Shown: piece after piece, positions 1 through 10,300 of the stretch | Layout of the letters: the number at the start of each line of letters is the position of its first letter | Position numbering within the stretch: the first letter of the stretch is position 1 | Assembly: GCF_014062315.1 (NCBI RefSeq) | Contig: NZ_JACGLT010000006.1 | Location: forward strand, 186,001-250,000 | DNA from: Gelidibacter maritimus | GTDB lineage: Bacteria > Bacteroidota > Bacteroidia > Flavobacteriales > Flavobacteriaceae | Length of the DNA: 64,000 bases | Reading direction: 5' to 3' | Notes under the pieces: generated by a model | What the model was told of the DNA's origin: nothing | What the model saw: only the letters and a program-made list of their open reading frames with translations | Databases searched by the model: none | Translations under genes and position numbers: made by a program

Positions 1-1166
1 TTATTGCTACTCTAGGATATCGTATGGATAAATCCTCTAGAAATGGCGACCCTAACGAATTCCATGGATTCCCAAAGGCGTCGTTGGCGATTAACATGGC
101 AAATTTCGATTTTTGGAACTTAGAGTCGGTTTCTCAGTTGAAGTTGAGAGCTGCTTATGGAGAAACAGGGAGTCCATCACGTTATGGCTCTACGTTTACC
201 AGTTTGGGTGCGAGTAACATCGGCGGAAATATTGGGCAGTCGGTAGTAGGAACAAAAGGAGACGGCGCTGTAAAACCTGAAACTGCCAGCGAATTGGAAT
301 TTGGTTTTGATCTTGGAATGTTCAATAATAGATTATCCTTTGAAGCGACGTATTATGACAAAAAAGTAAAAGATTTAATCTTAGACAGAGCATTACCATC
401 TTCTTCTGGATTTACTATAGAGTCCACCAACCTTGGTGACATGAAAAATACAGGTGTGGAATTAGCATTAAGGGCTTTTGTCTTTGATACTGAAAATTTC
501 AAATGGAACACTTCTATTCAATGGTATACAAACCGCTCTGAAATAACGCGCTTGGCCGTACCGGCATTTGCTCAACCGGGCGCTGGATTTGGACTGGGCT
601 TGGGAACCTTCTATATTCAAGAAGGAGCCTCAGCAACCCAGTTGGTTGGTAACTTAAATCTGGATGGAACAGGAATAAAACCGACTAAGGTTGGTGATGT
701 AGAACCTGATTTTCAAATGGGCTTTAGCAATAACTTCACTATTTACAAACAATTTGATGTCTCATTCCTTTTAAACTGGAAAAAAGGAGGAGAAAACCTT
801 AACCTTACCACATTTCTTTCTGACTTAGGATTGGTTACGCCTGACCTAGAGACTGAAGAAGGAAAAGCGCGACTTCAGATGCCAGCAAATGCAGTGCGAT
901 TTGTTGAACCTGCAGGTTATTTCAGATTAAGAGAAGCTTCAGTTCATTATTCGCTTCCTAAAAACACGGTTAACAGTGTCTTTGGCAATGTGGTTGACGG
1001 GGTAAAACTTGGTGTATCTGGTAAGAATATTTTTACCATAAGCGATTACAGTGGTTATGATCCAGAGGTGTCCGTTAATGGTGGTACTGGTCTCTCTACA
1101 GGGATAGAGGTAGGGTCTTACCCGAGTGCACGCCAATTTTTCTTTAGCCTAAACGTTAATTTTTAA
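1..1166 (+). CDS. SusC/RagA-type TonB-dependent outer membrane receptor, C-terminal part (5' end outside window)
   Basis: The reading frame is open from the first bases of the window, so the gene begins upstream; the visible part is roughly the last 385 residues of a protein that is usually about 1000 residues. It starts with the ATLGYRMDKSS segment typical of SusC barrels, continues with alternating aromatic beta-strand sequence, and ends in SLNVNF, with the terminal Phe expected of an outer membrane barrel. SusC proteins import oligomers such as glycans or peptides through the outer membrane, powered by TonB. The SusD partner starts 12 bases downstream, so the two are co-transcribed. The plug and TonB box cannot be seen, and the substrate cannot be told from this fragment. 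Confidence 0.92.
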   Translation, partial: IATLGYRMDKSSRNGDPNEFHGFPKASLAINMANFDFWNLESVSQLKLRAAYGETGSPSRYGSTFTSLGASNIGGNIGQSVVGTKGDGAVKPETASELEFGFDLGMFNNRLSFEATYYDKKVKDLILDRALPSSSGFTIESTNLGDMKNTGVELALRAFVFDTENFKWNTSIQWYTNRSEITRLAVPAFAQPGAGFGLGLGTFYIQEGASATQLVGNLNLDGTGIKPTKVGDVEPDFQMGFSNNFTIYKQFDVSFLLNWKKGGENLNLTTFLSDLGLVTPDLETEEGKARLQMPANAVRFVEPAGYFRLREASVHYSLPKNTVNSVFGNVVDGVKLGVSGKNIFTISDYSGYDPEVSVNGGTGLSTGIEVGSYPSARQFFFSLNVNF

Positions 1167-1178
1167 AAAAAATATAAT

Positions 1179-2495
1179 ATGAAATATAATATAAAATCTT
1201 TAGCGATTGTGACCTTCATAATCCCACTATTCTCGCTTATGGTTTCTTGTACTTTTGATGAAGTCGTAGATCCGAATGGGCCTAGTGTGGATGGGGTTTT
1301 AAAAAACGCTTCCAAAGGCCAATTAAACGAACTTGTGGTTGCGATAGAATCTACCTCCCGAAATGGTATAGGAAACGAAGCCACATCTAATGGTGTCATG
1401 GCAAGAGAGCTTTATCTTTTTAATGCGGAACCTCGTAATACGGGCGATTTGTTAGGTAAAGATGGCCTTCAATTAGACAATAACTCATTTTATAGCGTTG
1501 GCTCATGGAACGGGAATTACAGATGTATTAAGAATGTCAATCTTTTAATAGAGGCGGTTTCCAACACGGATGCAGTAAATGAAAGTGAAAGAAATGGCTA
1601 TTTAGGTTTTGCCAAGACGATGATGGCAGAAGAGTTGATACAAATACTAAAATCTTACGGGAAAGCCCGCTTGGATGTTTCCGATCCTGAGAATTTGGGG
1701 CCAATAGTAGAATTTAATGAGGGTATTACCAAAGCCCGCGCTCTTCTGGAAGAGGGACAGCAGCATTTATCTAATGCAGGAAGTGATTTTGCATTTACAT
1801 TGAGTAATGGGTTTTCAGGTTTCGATACGCCTTCTACTTTTTCTGAATTCAACAGAGCAGTGGCTGGAATGGCTGCGGTTTATGATGGTGACGGAAATGC
1901 GGCATTATCTGCCCTGTCAGACTCCTATTTGGATCTCACAGGGAATCTGGAAATAGGTCCAAAGCATATTTTTGGCCTCGGCGGTGGCGATCAGGCCAAC
2001 ACGGTATTCAAAGTCCCTAATCTTAATGGGGATCAGATTATAGTCCATAATTCTTGGATTGCAGATGCAGAAGCTGGAGACTCAAGAGTTTCAGAAAAAT
2101 CGGCCGTGAGAGCAAATCCGGCATCGCAAGATGGTCTAAATGGGACCCATGAAACGCGTTTGTACGACTCTGATACCAGCCCTATCGATTTTCTTAGGAA
2201 TGAGGAGTTGATTTTGGTGTATGCCGAAGCAAATATTTTAGCGAGTAATTTGCAAGAGGCAGAAGATGCTTTAAACGTCATTAGAAACTCGGCCAACTTG
2301 TCTGATTATTCAGGAGCACAAACAGCAGAAGCCTTAACCGCAGAAATGCTCAAACAGCGCAGATACTCACTTTGGTCTGAAAACCATAGAATGTTTGATC
2401 TGAGACGGTATGGCTTGTCAAATACTTTGCCAATTGATAGACCTGGAGATCAGGTGTTTAATACGATGCCTATTCCATTACCGGAAACTTACTAA
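1179..2495 (+). CDS. SusD/RagB family nutrient-binding outer membrane lipoprotein
   Basis: The 438-residue protein begins with a lipoprotein signal peptide ending in the lipobox-like LMVSC, with Cys24 as the probable acylation site. The C-terminal third has the SusD signature: an ELILVYAEANI helix, an EAEDALNVIRN TPR-like helix and the QRRYSLWSENHRMFDLRRYG block. SusD proteins form the lid on the SusC barrel and bind the incoming substrate at the cell surface. It lies 12 bases after the SusC gene and is followed by a terminator, so the pair forms a transcription unit whose start is outside the window. At 438 residues it is on the short side for the family. The substrate is unknown; the nearby exported peptidases make peptides a plausible guess, by inference only. 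Confidence 0.9.
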   Translation: MKYNIKSLAIVTFIIPLFSLMVSCTFDEVVDPNGPSVDGVLKNASKGQLNELVVAIESTSRNGIGNEATSNGVMARELYLFNAEPRNTGDLLGKDGLQLDNNSFYSVGSWNGNYRCIKNVNLLIEAVSNTDAVNESERNGYLGFAKTMMAEELIQILKSYGKARLDVSDPENLGPIVEFNEGITKARALLEEGQQHLSNAGSDFAFTLSNGFSGFDTPSTFSEFNRAVAGMAAVYDGDGNAALSALSDSYLDLTGNLEIGPKHIFGLGGGDQANTVFKVPNLNGDQIIVHNSWIADAEAGDSRVSEKSAVRANPASQDGLNGTHETRLYDSDTSPIDFLRNEELILVYAEANILASNLQEAEDALNVIRNSANLSDYSGAQTAEALTAEMLKQRRYSLWSENHRMFDLRRYGLSNTLPIDRPGDQVFNTMPIPLPETY

Positions 2496-2955
2496 AACCT
2501 ATGAAGTTAAAAGAATTAGAAGGTTGATAACCAACTTATTCTGATTTGGAAATACTCAACACACCCGATGCTAACCCGTCGGGCGTGTTTTATTCCCACC
2601 AGTGGGATATGTTTTTAAGGCCTCATAAAAATATTCTATCCTATCCTCTTTAGACCCTGTCCGAAAGTAATTATCAATAAGTTTGTCCTAAACCAAATGA
2701 CAATTTAAATGCCAGTAAATTGGTTTTTTATCCGTGTGCCGCAAGGTTTGTTTTATCCCAGCATAAAAATTGAGCTAATCGGAGCTATAGGGGAAGGAGT
2801 TATACTAAATTCGAATATTTAATAGGGGACTTGAGACTCTAAATGATATTAAAGTTGTAATGGTTAGTTTTTCAAGCTGTTTTACAGATTGGTTTAATTA
2901 ATTTTTCTTTACATTAGACTAATGATAAAAACAACCAATCATAAAAATTAATCCA
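2496..2955. other. Intergenic region after susD
   Basis: This 460-base gap holds the susD terminator near its left end and a short imperfect palindrome, TCCCACCAGTGGGA (2594-2607), that recurs near 7.2 kb. No reading frame with coding character was seen. The right part is AT-rich and probably contains the promoter of the next gene, but no clean TAnnTTTG box could be assigned. Confidence 0.5.
2559..2592 (+). terminator. Rho-independent terminator after susD
   Basis: ACACACCCGA at 2559-2568 pairs with TCGGGCGTGT at 2579-2588 (one mismatch), with a 10-base loop and followed by TTTATT. It lies about 65 bases after the susD stop. Confidence 0.75.
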
Positions 2956-4833
2956 ATGAAAACTTACCGTATTCCCTTTATCTTTATCTTCTTGTTGACT
3001 GTTCAGATATTCTATGGACAAGAGCAAAAAGATATTTTTGAAAAACTTGAAGAAATTGCCATTATTGATCAAAAGGTGATGATGCCTATGCGCGACGGAA
3101 TTCGTTTAGCTACCGATATTTACAGGCCTAAAACGACAGAAAAAGTACCTATTATTTTCTCGCGTACACCTTACAATTTTAACACGTGGGTTGATGGCGT
3201 TCGCCAGACTCGGACTGCTCAACAAGCCTATGAGGCTGTCAAACGTGGATATGCCTTTGTGGTGCAAAATGAACGTGGACGCTTCTTTTCTGAAGGCGAA
3301 TGGGATATTTTGGGGATGCCGCTCACCGATGGTTATGATGCTTTTTCGTGGATGGCCGATCAACCTTGGTCTAACGGAAAAATTGGTACAATTGGCTGTT
3401 CATCGACTGCAGAATGGCAGATGGCCGTATCGGCGCTTGATCATCCTTCACATGCCGCCATGGTACCACAGGGATTTGGCGCAGGTATAGGAACTGTAGG
3501 CGACATTAAAGAACAGGGCAATTGGTACCGAGGTGGTGCAGAGCAGCTTTTGTTCTTCGCTTGGTTGTACGGGGTTGAGCAAGATAAATTTAAGCCAAGA
3601 ATCCCTGAAGGTGCTACACAAGAAGACTTGATCAGAATTTCAAGGTTCTATGATCTCGCTCCAAAAAATCCACCAATAGATATGGCCGAGGCCCTTAAAC
3701 ATTTACCAATTAAAGATATTGTCAAGAACATACATGGAAAAAATGAAATTTTTGATAAAATGGTGATACGTAAACCTAATGATCCAGCTTGGTACGAAGG
3801 TGGGCTCTATCATGATACCATGGAAATTAGTGCACCAAGTTTCTGGTTTGCCTCTTGGTACGACGTTTCAATCACGCCCAATTTGGCTCTGTTTAACCAT
3901 GTTCGCAACAATTCAAAAGATCCTGAAATAAAGGAAAATCAATACTTGGTCATTGCGCCTACCTTACATTGTGCATTTACCCGAGCCACCGAAAATACGA
4001 TAGTCGGTCAACGTAGCGTAGGCGATGCCCGTTTAAATTATGACGAACAGATTTATGCTTGGTGGGATCTTTGGTTGAAAGGAGAAACCAATGATTTCAA
4101 GGAAAAAACACCTCGAGTACAATATTATACTATGGGCAGCAACGAATGGAAATCGGCAGAGGAATGGCCGCCAGCAGATACTAAAATGATTACTTATTAT
4201 TTGAATAGTGACGGAAAAGCCAATACACTTAAAGGCAACGGCACGCTGTCAAAAAAGAAAGCTACGAAAGATAATCCAGACTCTTTTATTTATGACCCCA
4301 TGAATCCCGTTAATTCTTTAGGAGGCAATGTATGCTGCACAGGAAATGCGGTGCAAGGAGGCGCATTTGATCAGCAAAAGGCGGAAGAAAATCCTAACAT
4401 TCTTGTTTATACTACCGATGTTCTCACGGAAGGTGTGGAAGTCACCGGATTTATTGAGTCTACGCTCTATGTTTCTTCCGATGCTAAGGACACGGATTTC
4501 ACTATTAAGCTCATCGATGTATATCCTGATGGTACGGCCTACAATCTTGACGAAACCATACAGCGTGTGCGTTATCGAGAAGGCTACGATAAAGAAGTGT
4601 TCATGGAAGAAGGCAAGGTGTATAAAGTTGATTTGACACCAATGTCTACAAGTAACTATTTTAAAAAAGGACATCGAATTCGCATTGAGGTTTCAAGCAG
4701 TAATTTTCCACGATTTGCGCGTAATCTGAACACTGGAGGAAATAATTATGATGAATCTGAAGGCGTCATCGCAGAAAATAAAATTCACCACTCAAGGCAG
4801 TATCCTTCTCAAATACGATTGCCTATTCGGTAA
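2956..4833 (+). CDS. Exported CocE/NonD-family alpha/beta hydrolase (acylase-like, X-Pro dipeptidyl peptidase S15 type)
   Basis: The 625-residue protein has a signal peptide (residues 1-21, ending FYGQ). The hydrolase domain follows: [10 protein letters not shown] and the nucleophile elbow [11 protein letters not shown], where Ser149 is the likely nucleophile. The Asp lies in FASWYDVS and the His in IAPTLHCAF. The C-terminal part is a jelly-roll of the X-Pro dipeptidyl-peptidase C-terminal type ([14 protein letters not shown], near residues 515-530). The family includes cocaine esterase, alpha-amino-acid ester hydrolases and glutaryl-7-ACA acylases; the true substrate here is probably a peptide or amide, which is an inference. 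The elbow has Ser where the family usually has Tyr just after the nucleophile. A strong terminator follows, so it is probably a single-gene unit. Confidence 0.88.
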   Translation: MKTYRIPFIFIFLLTVQIFYGQEQKDIFEKLEEIAIIDQKVMMPMRDGIRLATDIYRPKTTEKVPIIFSRTPYNFNTWVDGVRQTRTAQQAYEAVKRGYAFVVQNERGRFFSEGEWDILGMPLTDGYDAFSWMADQPWSNGKIGTIGCSSTAEWQMAVSALDHPSHAAMVPQGFGAGIGTVGDIKEQGNWYRGGAEQLLFFAWLYGVEQDKFKPRIPEGATQEDLIRISRFYDLAPKNPPIDMAEALKHLPIKDIVKNIHGKNEIFDKMVIRKPNDPAWYEGGLYHDTMEISAPSFWFASWYDVSITPNLALFNHVRNNSKDPEIKENQYLVIAPTLHCAFTRATENTIVGQRSVGDARLNYDEQIYAWWDLWLKGETNDFKEKTPRVQYYTMGSNEWKSAEEWPPADTKMITYYLNSDGKANTLKGNGTLSKKKATKDNPDSFIYDPMNPVNSLGGNVCCTGNAVQGGAFDQQKAEENPNILVYTTDVLTEGVEVTGFIESTLYVSSDAKDTDFTIKLIDVYPDGTAYNLDETIQRVRYREGYDKEVFMEEGKVYKVDLTPMSTSNYFKKGHRIRIEVSSSNFPRFARNLNTGGNNYDESEGVIAENKIHHSRQYPSQIRLPIR

Positions 4834-4916
4834 TCCGAACATTAAATAGTTTATGTGAGCCACGAGGTTTGTTTTGGATTACAAAGTTCCAACCGTGGAG
4901 TTCTATACCGCAAAAA

Positions 4917-4962
4917 TGCATCCATATAGTTGTTTTCATCAACTTTATGGATGCACTTTTTT
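4917..4962 (+). terminator. Rho-independent terminator after the CocE-like gene
   Basis: TGCATCCATA (from 4917) pairs perfectly with TATGGATGCA (to 4955). Inner TAGTTG/CAAC bases extend the stem, and CTTTTTT follows. Confidence 0.85.
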
Positions 4963-5029
4963 GGATAGTAAAGCTCTATAAAAAATGTTGTTTATCGATG
5001 TTGATTAAAGAGGTTAGGCAATTAAGAGC

Positions 5030-7054
5030 CTAATCTTCATTTTTATATTTATCAAACCAAGTCAATATACTTGCAATTTTAGCAATAAGATTACTTGGCT
5101 TATTGGCAATGCCGTGAGATGCGCCCGGAATTCTTACCATAGCCGTTTCTACCTGTTGTATTTTGAGGGCGCTATATAATTGCTCCAGCTCGCTTATAGG
5201 GGTTCTATAATCTTCTTCACCGCCCAAGACCATAGTCGGTGTGCTGATATTGCCAACATAAGACAATGGCGATCTTTTAATATACGCCTCAGGATTGTCC
5301 CAAGGTTTGTCTCCAAACCAATATTTATAGAAAAATGCTGGGTTATCTGCATAAAGTACAAAACTATACCAGTTAATCACCGGCTTAGCCACCACAGCAG
5401 CTTTAAATCTGTTGGTTTTTCCAACAATCCATGTTGTTAACACGCCACCACCTGAGCCGCCGGTAACAAAAAGGTTGTTGGTGTCTATGTTGCCCATATC
5501 GATAACAGCATCCACACCAGACATGAGGTCTTCATAATCGTGGTTAGGATAATCATGGTGAATCGAATTTCCAAACTCCTGTCCGTAGCCCGTACTTCCT
5601 CTGGGGTTAGAATATAAAACCACATAGCCTGCAGCAGCAAACATTTGAACTTCCGCTGAAAATACAGAACCATAACTGGCAAATGGTCCACCATGGATTT
5701 CAAGAATTAAAGGGTATTTTTTATTTGGATCAAAGTTTGGAGGTGTGACCACCCAACCTTGAATCTTCCGATCGTCGTAAGAGGAATTCCACCAGATTTC
5801 TTTAACATTACCAAGTTGTTTGTCAGCAAAAAGATCTTTGTTAACGTTGGTAATCCTTGTCGTTTTACCGCCATTCCAAACCGCTAAATCTGCAGGATGA
5901 TCCGTTGCACCGAGGGTATAGGCAAGTTTGTTTGTGGCTTCTGAGTAGGACGCAGCGTTATAAGGCCGACCTAACGAAAGTCCGCCAAGTTTGTTGGTAA
6001 TAGTTCTTATTTTTCCTGTGAGTGCTACATGGCCAATTTTGGTATCACCTTTTTCATCATACTGAAAATAAAGACCTTTGCCGTTGTCTTCCCAAATTGG
6101 ATTGGAAATATCCCGGTCTAAATCTCTGGTCAAAATTTTGCTGCCAGAACCATCTGTATTCATAACATAAAGATTGGTAACTGTATAGCCTTGATAGGTA
6201 TCATCAAAACCTGTATAGGCTATTTGACTTCCATCGGGCGACAAAACTGCACCACCATCTGGGCCTTTACGGCTTGTGAGTGCTTTAATCGCGCCTGTGC
6301 TGATGGTGAGTTGGTGAATTTCACTATTTCGAGGTTCCATTTCATGATTTTCGTGAAGATTGGCATCAAAATAAAGTGACTTTCCATCTTTGGACCAAAT
6401 GGGGTTAGCATGATTGTTAGCAGTAAAAGTGAGTTGTCTTGGAGTACCACCATCCGTAGAGATTGTGAATAATTGGTGGTTACCAGATTTAAGATAGCCT
6501 TGGCCATCTCCTCTGTAATTCATTTGGTCAATATAAATTGGAGGTGCATTCCATTTGGCGCCCTCAGGTTTTTGTGGTAGAGAGATAGGTGATTTTTTGG
6601 TAGTAGGTACAAACATAGAAAACGCCAATTGTGTATCGTCCCAGGACCATGATACAGCTCCAGGACTTTCGGGAGTATTGGTAAGCGCTACTATATCTTT
6701 GGAATCGACCCACATCAGATAGAGTTTTACCCGATCATCTTTCATGTTTGATTTGAACACTATTTTAGTGCCATCATGCGACCATCTTGGTTGAGAATCG
6801 TTTTGATTTCCAGTAGTAAGGGGTCTATTTTGGCTGCCATCTATATTTACCATCCAAAGATTTGATAAGTTCCGGTCGGTCATCACGTCTTTGAAATTTC
6901 TGACGTAAATAATACGGCTGCCATCGGGAGAAATTTGAGGATCAGAAATATATTCCAAATTAAAAACATCCAAAAGTTCTAGGTTTTGAGTTTTTTGAGC
7001 AATGCTATTTGCACAAATAAATAAGGAAATGATAAGAAAATAAAAGCTTTTCAT
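5030..7054 (-). CDS. Exported S9 family peptidase (prolyl oligopeptidase / acylaminoacyl peptidase type)
   Basis: The 674-residue protein has a signal peptide ending NSIAQ at residue 20. An N-terminal beta-propeller carries PD40/TolB-like repeats (ISPDGSRIIYV, PRWSHDGTKIVF, LSPDGSQIAYTG). The C-terminal alpha/beta hydrolase domain has the nucleophile motif GGSGGG with Ser534, Asp615 in GGEEDYRTP and His647 in GASHG, so the catalytic triad is complete. Enzymes of this family release dipeptides or acylated residues from short peptides, here probably in the periplasm. It faces the CocE-like gene convergently, and the tricorn-type protease lies upstream on the same strand, 274 bases away. Family assignment is firm; the cleavage specificity is not known. 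Confidence 0.93.
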   Translation of the reverse strand: MKSFYFLIISLFICANSIAQKTQNLELLDVFNLEYISDPQISPDGSRIIYVRNFKDVMTDRNLSNLWMVNIDGSQNRPLTTGNQNDSQPRWSHDGTKIVFKSNMKDDRVKLYLMWVDSKDIVALTNTPESPGAVSWSWDDTQLAFSMFVPTTKKSPISLPQKPEGAKWNAPPIYIDQMNYRGDGQGYLKSGNHQLFTISTDGGTPRQLTFTANNHANPIWSKDGKSLYFDANLHENHEMEPRNSEIHQLTISTGAIKALTSRKGPDGGAVLSPDGSQIAYTGFDDTYQGYTVTNLYVMNTDGSGSKILTRDLDRDISNPIWEDNGKGLYFQYDEKGDTKIGHVALTGKIRTITNKLGGLSLGRPYNAASYSEATNKLAYTLGATDHPADLAVWNGGKTTRITNVNKDLFADKQLGNVKEIWWNSSYDDRKIQGWVVTPPNFDPNKKYPLILEIHGGPFASYGSVFSAEVQMFAAAGYVVLYSNPRGSTGYGQEFGNSIHHDYPNHDYEDLMSGVDAVIDMGNIDTNNLFVTGGSGGGVLTTWIVGKTNRFKAAVVAKPVINWYSFVLYADNPAFFYKYWFGDKPWDNPEAYIKRSPLSYVGNISTPTMVLGGEEDYRTPISELEQLYSALKIQQVETAMVRIPGASHGIANKPSNLIAKIASILTWFDKYKNED

Positions 7055-7328
7055 AATTATCGGATTGATTATAAATATGTAGGTTGTCTTTTGAAACTGG
7101 GGTAATTTGGTATACTATTAAAATTATGGTTTAGTGGTTCTGTCTTTTTTAGTTCTGTTTATATCCACCAGTGGATTTTAATTCCCAACAGTGGGTTTTA
7201 ATATCATAAGGCTTGCCTCGATCGAAGGGATAATTCGTTTTTCATGCCACGTGGTCTTGCCGGTCCGTGCCGGTCGGATGGGCCCCGAGGTTCTTAACTT
7301 CCGAAGGCTTTTCTTTTAGTTACATCAC
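7055..7328. repeat. Intergenic repeats between two peptidase genes
   Basis: The gap contains two copies in a row of a short motif, TCCACCAGTGGATTTTAAT (7164) and TCCCAACAGTGGGTTTTAAT (7183), each a near-palindrome and related to the one at 2594. It also holds a GC-rich REP-like element, GGTCCGTGCCGGTCGGA, around 7262-7278 that resembles the one near 40.13 kb. No coding sequence was recognised. Confidence 0.5.
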
Positions 7329-10300
7329 TTAAGGTTTCAGCTCCTTTAAGATTTCTACAATAGCTTCGTCCAATTGTGGTTGCTTGCCCGTGAGTCGGTC
7401 TTTAAAGTTTTCTTTCACATAAATATCTGGTGCTACACCTGTATGCTCTAAATTATTACCGCTCAAGGTATAGCAGCCCCAAGATGGCAAACGGTATGAT
7501 GACCCATCCACCAAACGGCCGCTTGAGGTAAAAATAATCCAACGATAGGTCTCTGTTCCGATGATTTTTCCTAAGCCCAATTCTTTAAAACCAGCAGCTG
7601 TAACTTCAGCATCACTTAAGGATTGCTCGTTAATTAGTAAAACAATTGGTTTGGCTGCAGGTGCGAAATTGGGCTGCTGTGCCAATTTTCCATTTCTATA
7701 TTTCCATTGGGCGTAAGGTTTTTGAGATAAGAACTGTAAAACGGCATCGTGCACATTTCCACCTGTATTATTTCTTAAATCTAATATTAAAGCGTCTTTT
7801 CTATAGGCTTCAGAAACCATCTCCTTCATAAAATTATCGAGTTCACCACCGCTCATATTCTTCATATGGACATAGGCTATTTTATCATTACTTTTTTCAT
7901 CGACATACTTTTGATTGTCATCCACCCATTCATCGTATAGCATATCTTTAAGCTCTCTATTTGCAATTGGATGCAGGTTTACAGTAATGTCTTTACCGTT
8001 TCTTTTAAAAGTTAACTGCATTTCGTTATCCAAGGATGGTCCAGAAAAATAAGCTTCTCTATTTGTTTTGGAATCTACTGGCTTTCCATTGACTTTGATT
8101 AAAATATCACCTGGCTTAATGTCTTTTCCTGTGATACCCGCAGGACTTTTACTAACAATATGTGCTACTTTATAAGGGTTGTCTTGAGAGAAGATGATTC
8201 CCGATTCTGAAGTGGAACTACTGTAGTAGGTTTCATCTTCCTTCCCGGAGGTATAAAAACCAACATGGGAGGTGTTTAACTCGCCTAACATATCGTTGAA
8301 TAACATACTCAATTGTGAGCGTTTTGTAAGGTAGGGAAGAAAGTGAGCGTACTTATCTCTAAGTTGTTGCCAATTTTCTCCGTGGAAATCTTCATCGTAA
8401 TAATTACTTTCAAAGCCTGCCCATGCTTCAAAAAACATCTGATCAAATTCGTTCGCCAGATTTTTTCGAAATGTGGTTTCTGTTTCAATTTTTTCAAGCT
8501 TGTTACTTTTTAGGTCCATGCTGTGGATAGTGCCATTCAACAAAGCATAATATCCGCTTTTACTGGTTTCCAATTGGCTATACCTAATGGTTTGATCATC
8601 TACTTTTTCAGTTTTGTTTTCTTCAAAAGGTTTTATAATGGTTCTCCATAACTTATATTTTCCTTGATCGTGATTAGAAACATAATACACATAGGTCGTT
8701 TCATCTTTTGTAATGATATAAGGATCATTTTGTGATCCAAAAGAAGGACTGATACGTTCGATCCGATCCATCAGCCCTTTTTTGTTGATGGTGATTGAAA
8801 TGGGCTCCTTAATACTGTCTTTTTCTTTTTTATCTTTAGTTTTCTTATCAGAGTTATCCTTGTCCTTTTGTTCATCTTCTTTAAAAAGTTCGTCAAACTT
8901 ATTCGATTTAAAAGGTGTGTCATAGGTGTCTAAAGCCATTCTGTAAATATGTGTATCGCCAATACCTCTTGGAAACGAAGGTTGCATTAAGTTAGATTGG
9001 AAATAAATGTATTTTCCATCTGAAGACCATGTGGGATTACTTTCTGAAACACCTGTTTGGGTTAAGTTGATAATTTCTTTGGTTGGGATATGATAGGTGA
9101 AAATATCAAGCTCAAAATCACGAAAAGCGGAATATAAAATATACGCACCATCTGGTGAAAATTCAGGTGCTGGTGGCCGAAGTGCCCAAAACTCATCGGT
9201 CACTAAGGTTGTGCTTTTTAGTGTTTTAAGATCCAATAGTCTCAATTCATCACGGCCACTGATATAAGCTGCATTTTCTAGTTTATGATCTAAAACAATA
9301 TTCGCGTTATTTTTCTCCTCTTTAGTAATTCTATGTTCTTCACCCATTCCATCGGCAGCAATGGTAAAGAGATTGGTGTAGCCGGAAACGGTCTGATTAA
9401 ATAATAGCGTCCGATTATCTTTTAGCCATTTTACTTCCTTGACGCGCTCATTGGGATTGGTGTTTATTTTCTTGATAAACTTGCCTTTTATGTCCGATAC
9501 AAACAGTTCGCCACGAGAAATGAATGCCATTTTTTTATTATCTGGCGATATGGACATCGTACTGATATTACCCTTAGTTTTAAAATCCTGCTCTTTAATG
9601 AGTGTATTATTAGTGTTAATTAGAATCTTGACCTTTTCAGTTGTATTTGAAGTGACGTCGTACAAGAATATCTGATAGTCTTTGGTAAACACGACCTTAT
9701 TTCCGTTGGCACTAACCTGGGGCCAACCGATTGAAGTTTCAAATTTTGTTAAAGCGTTTTTAGTAGTTCCATCTTTAAAAGTATATAAATTGTATTCCCC
9801 GTTGATTTCATCAGAAACGAAGTAGATGTCACCATTTTCAGCTATGGTTACCCACATGTCTTTTCCAATATAATCGGTATATTCTTTGAATCCTTTGGTT
9901 TTTGGATTGTAGGATTTGATATCAGGATTGTAAGCGCCTTTATAGCGTTTACGACTGGTAAAATTTTTGCTTTCCCAACTTTCATTAAAGAAAATTTCGT
10001 CTGTATTAGGATAAGAAACGACATTATGGACATTGTTGAAATAGTTTTCAAACAATCGTGTTGGCGTACCACCGGACACAGAAACCTTATACCCACTGTA
10101 ACGATTGTATCGCGATGAGGTAAAATAAATTTCTTTTGAATCCCACGACCAACTATCTACATCATCGGTGGCATCATGATACGTGAGTTGTTTAATCTCG
10201 CCGCCGTCTATTGGCATAATATAAATATCCTTATTGCCATATTGGGTGGCACTAAAGGCCAACCATTTTCCGTCTGGCGAAATACGCGGCAGTGTTTCTT

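Noticed and set aside
4318-4674. 118-codon minus-strand frame within the CocE-like gene
   Set aside because: It is antisense to a conserved domain and its translation shows no recognisable motif or start signal.
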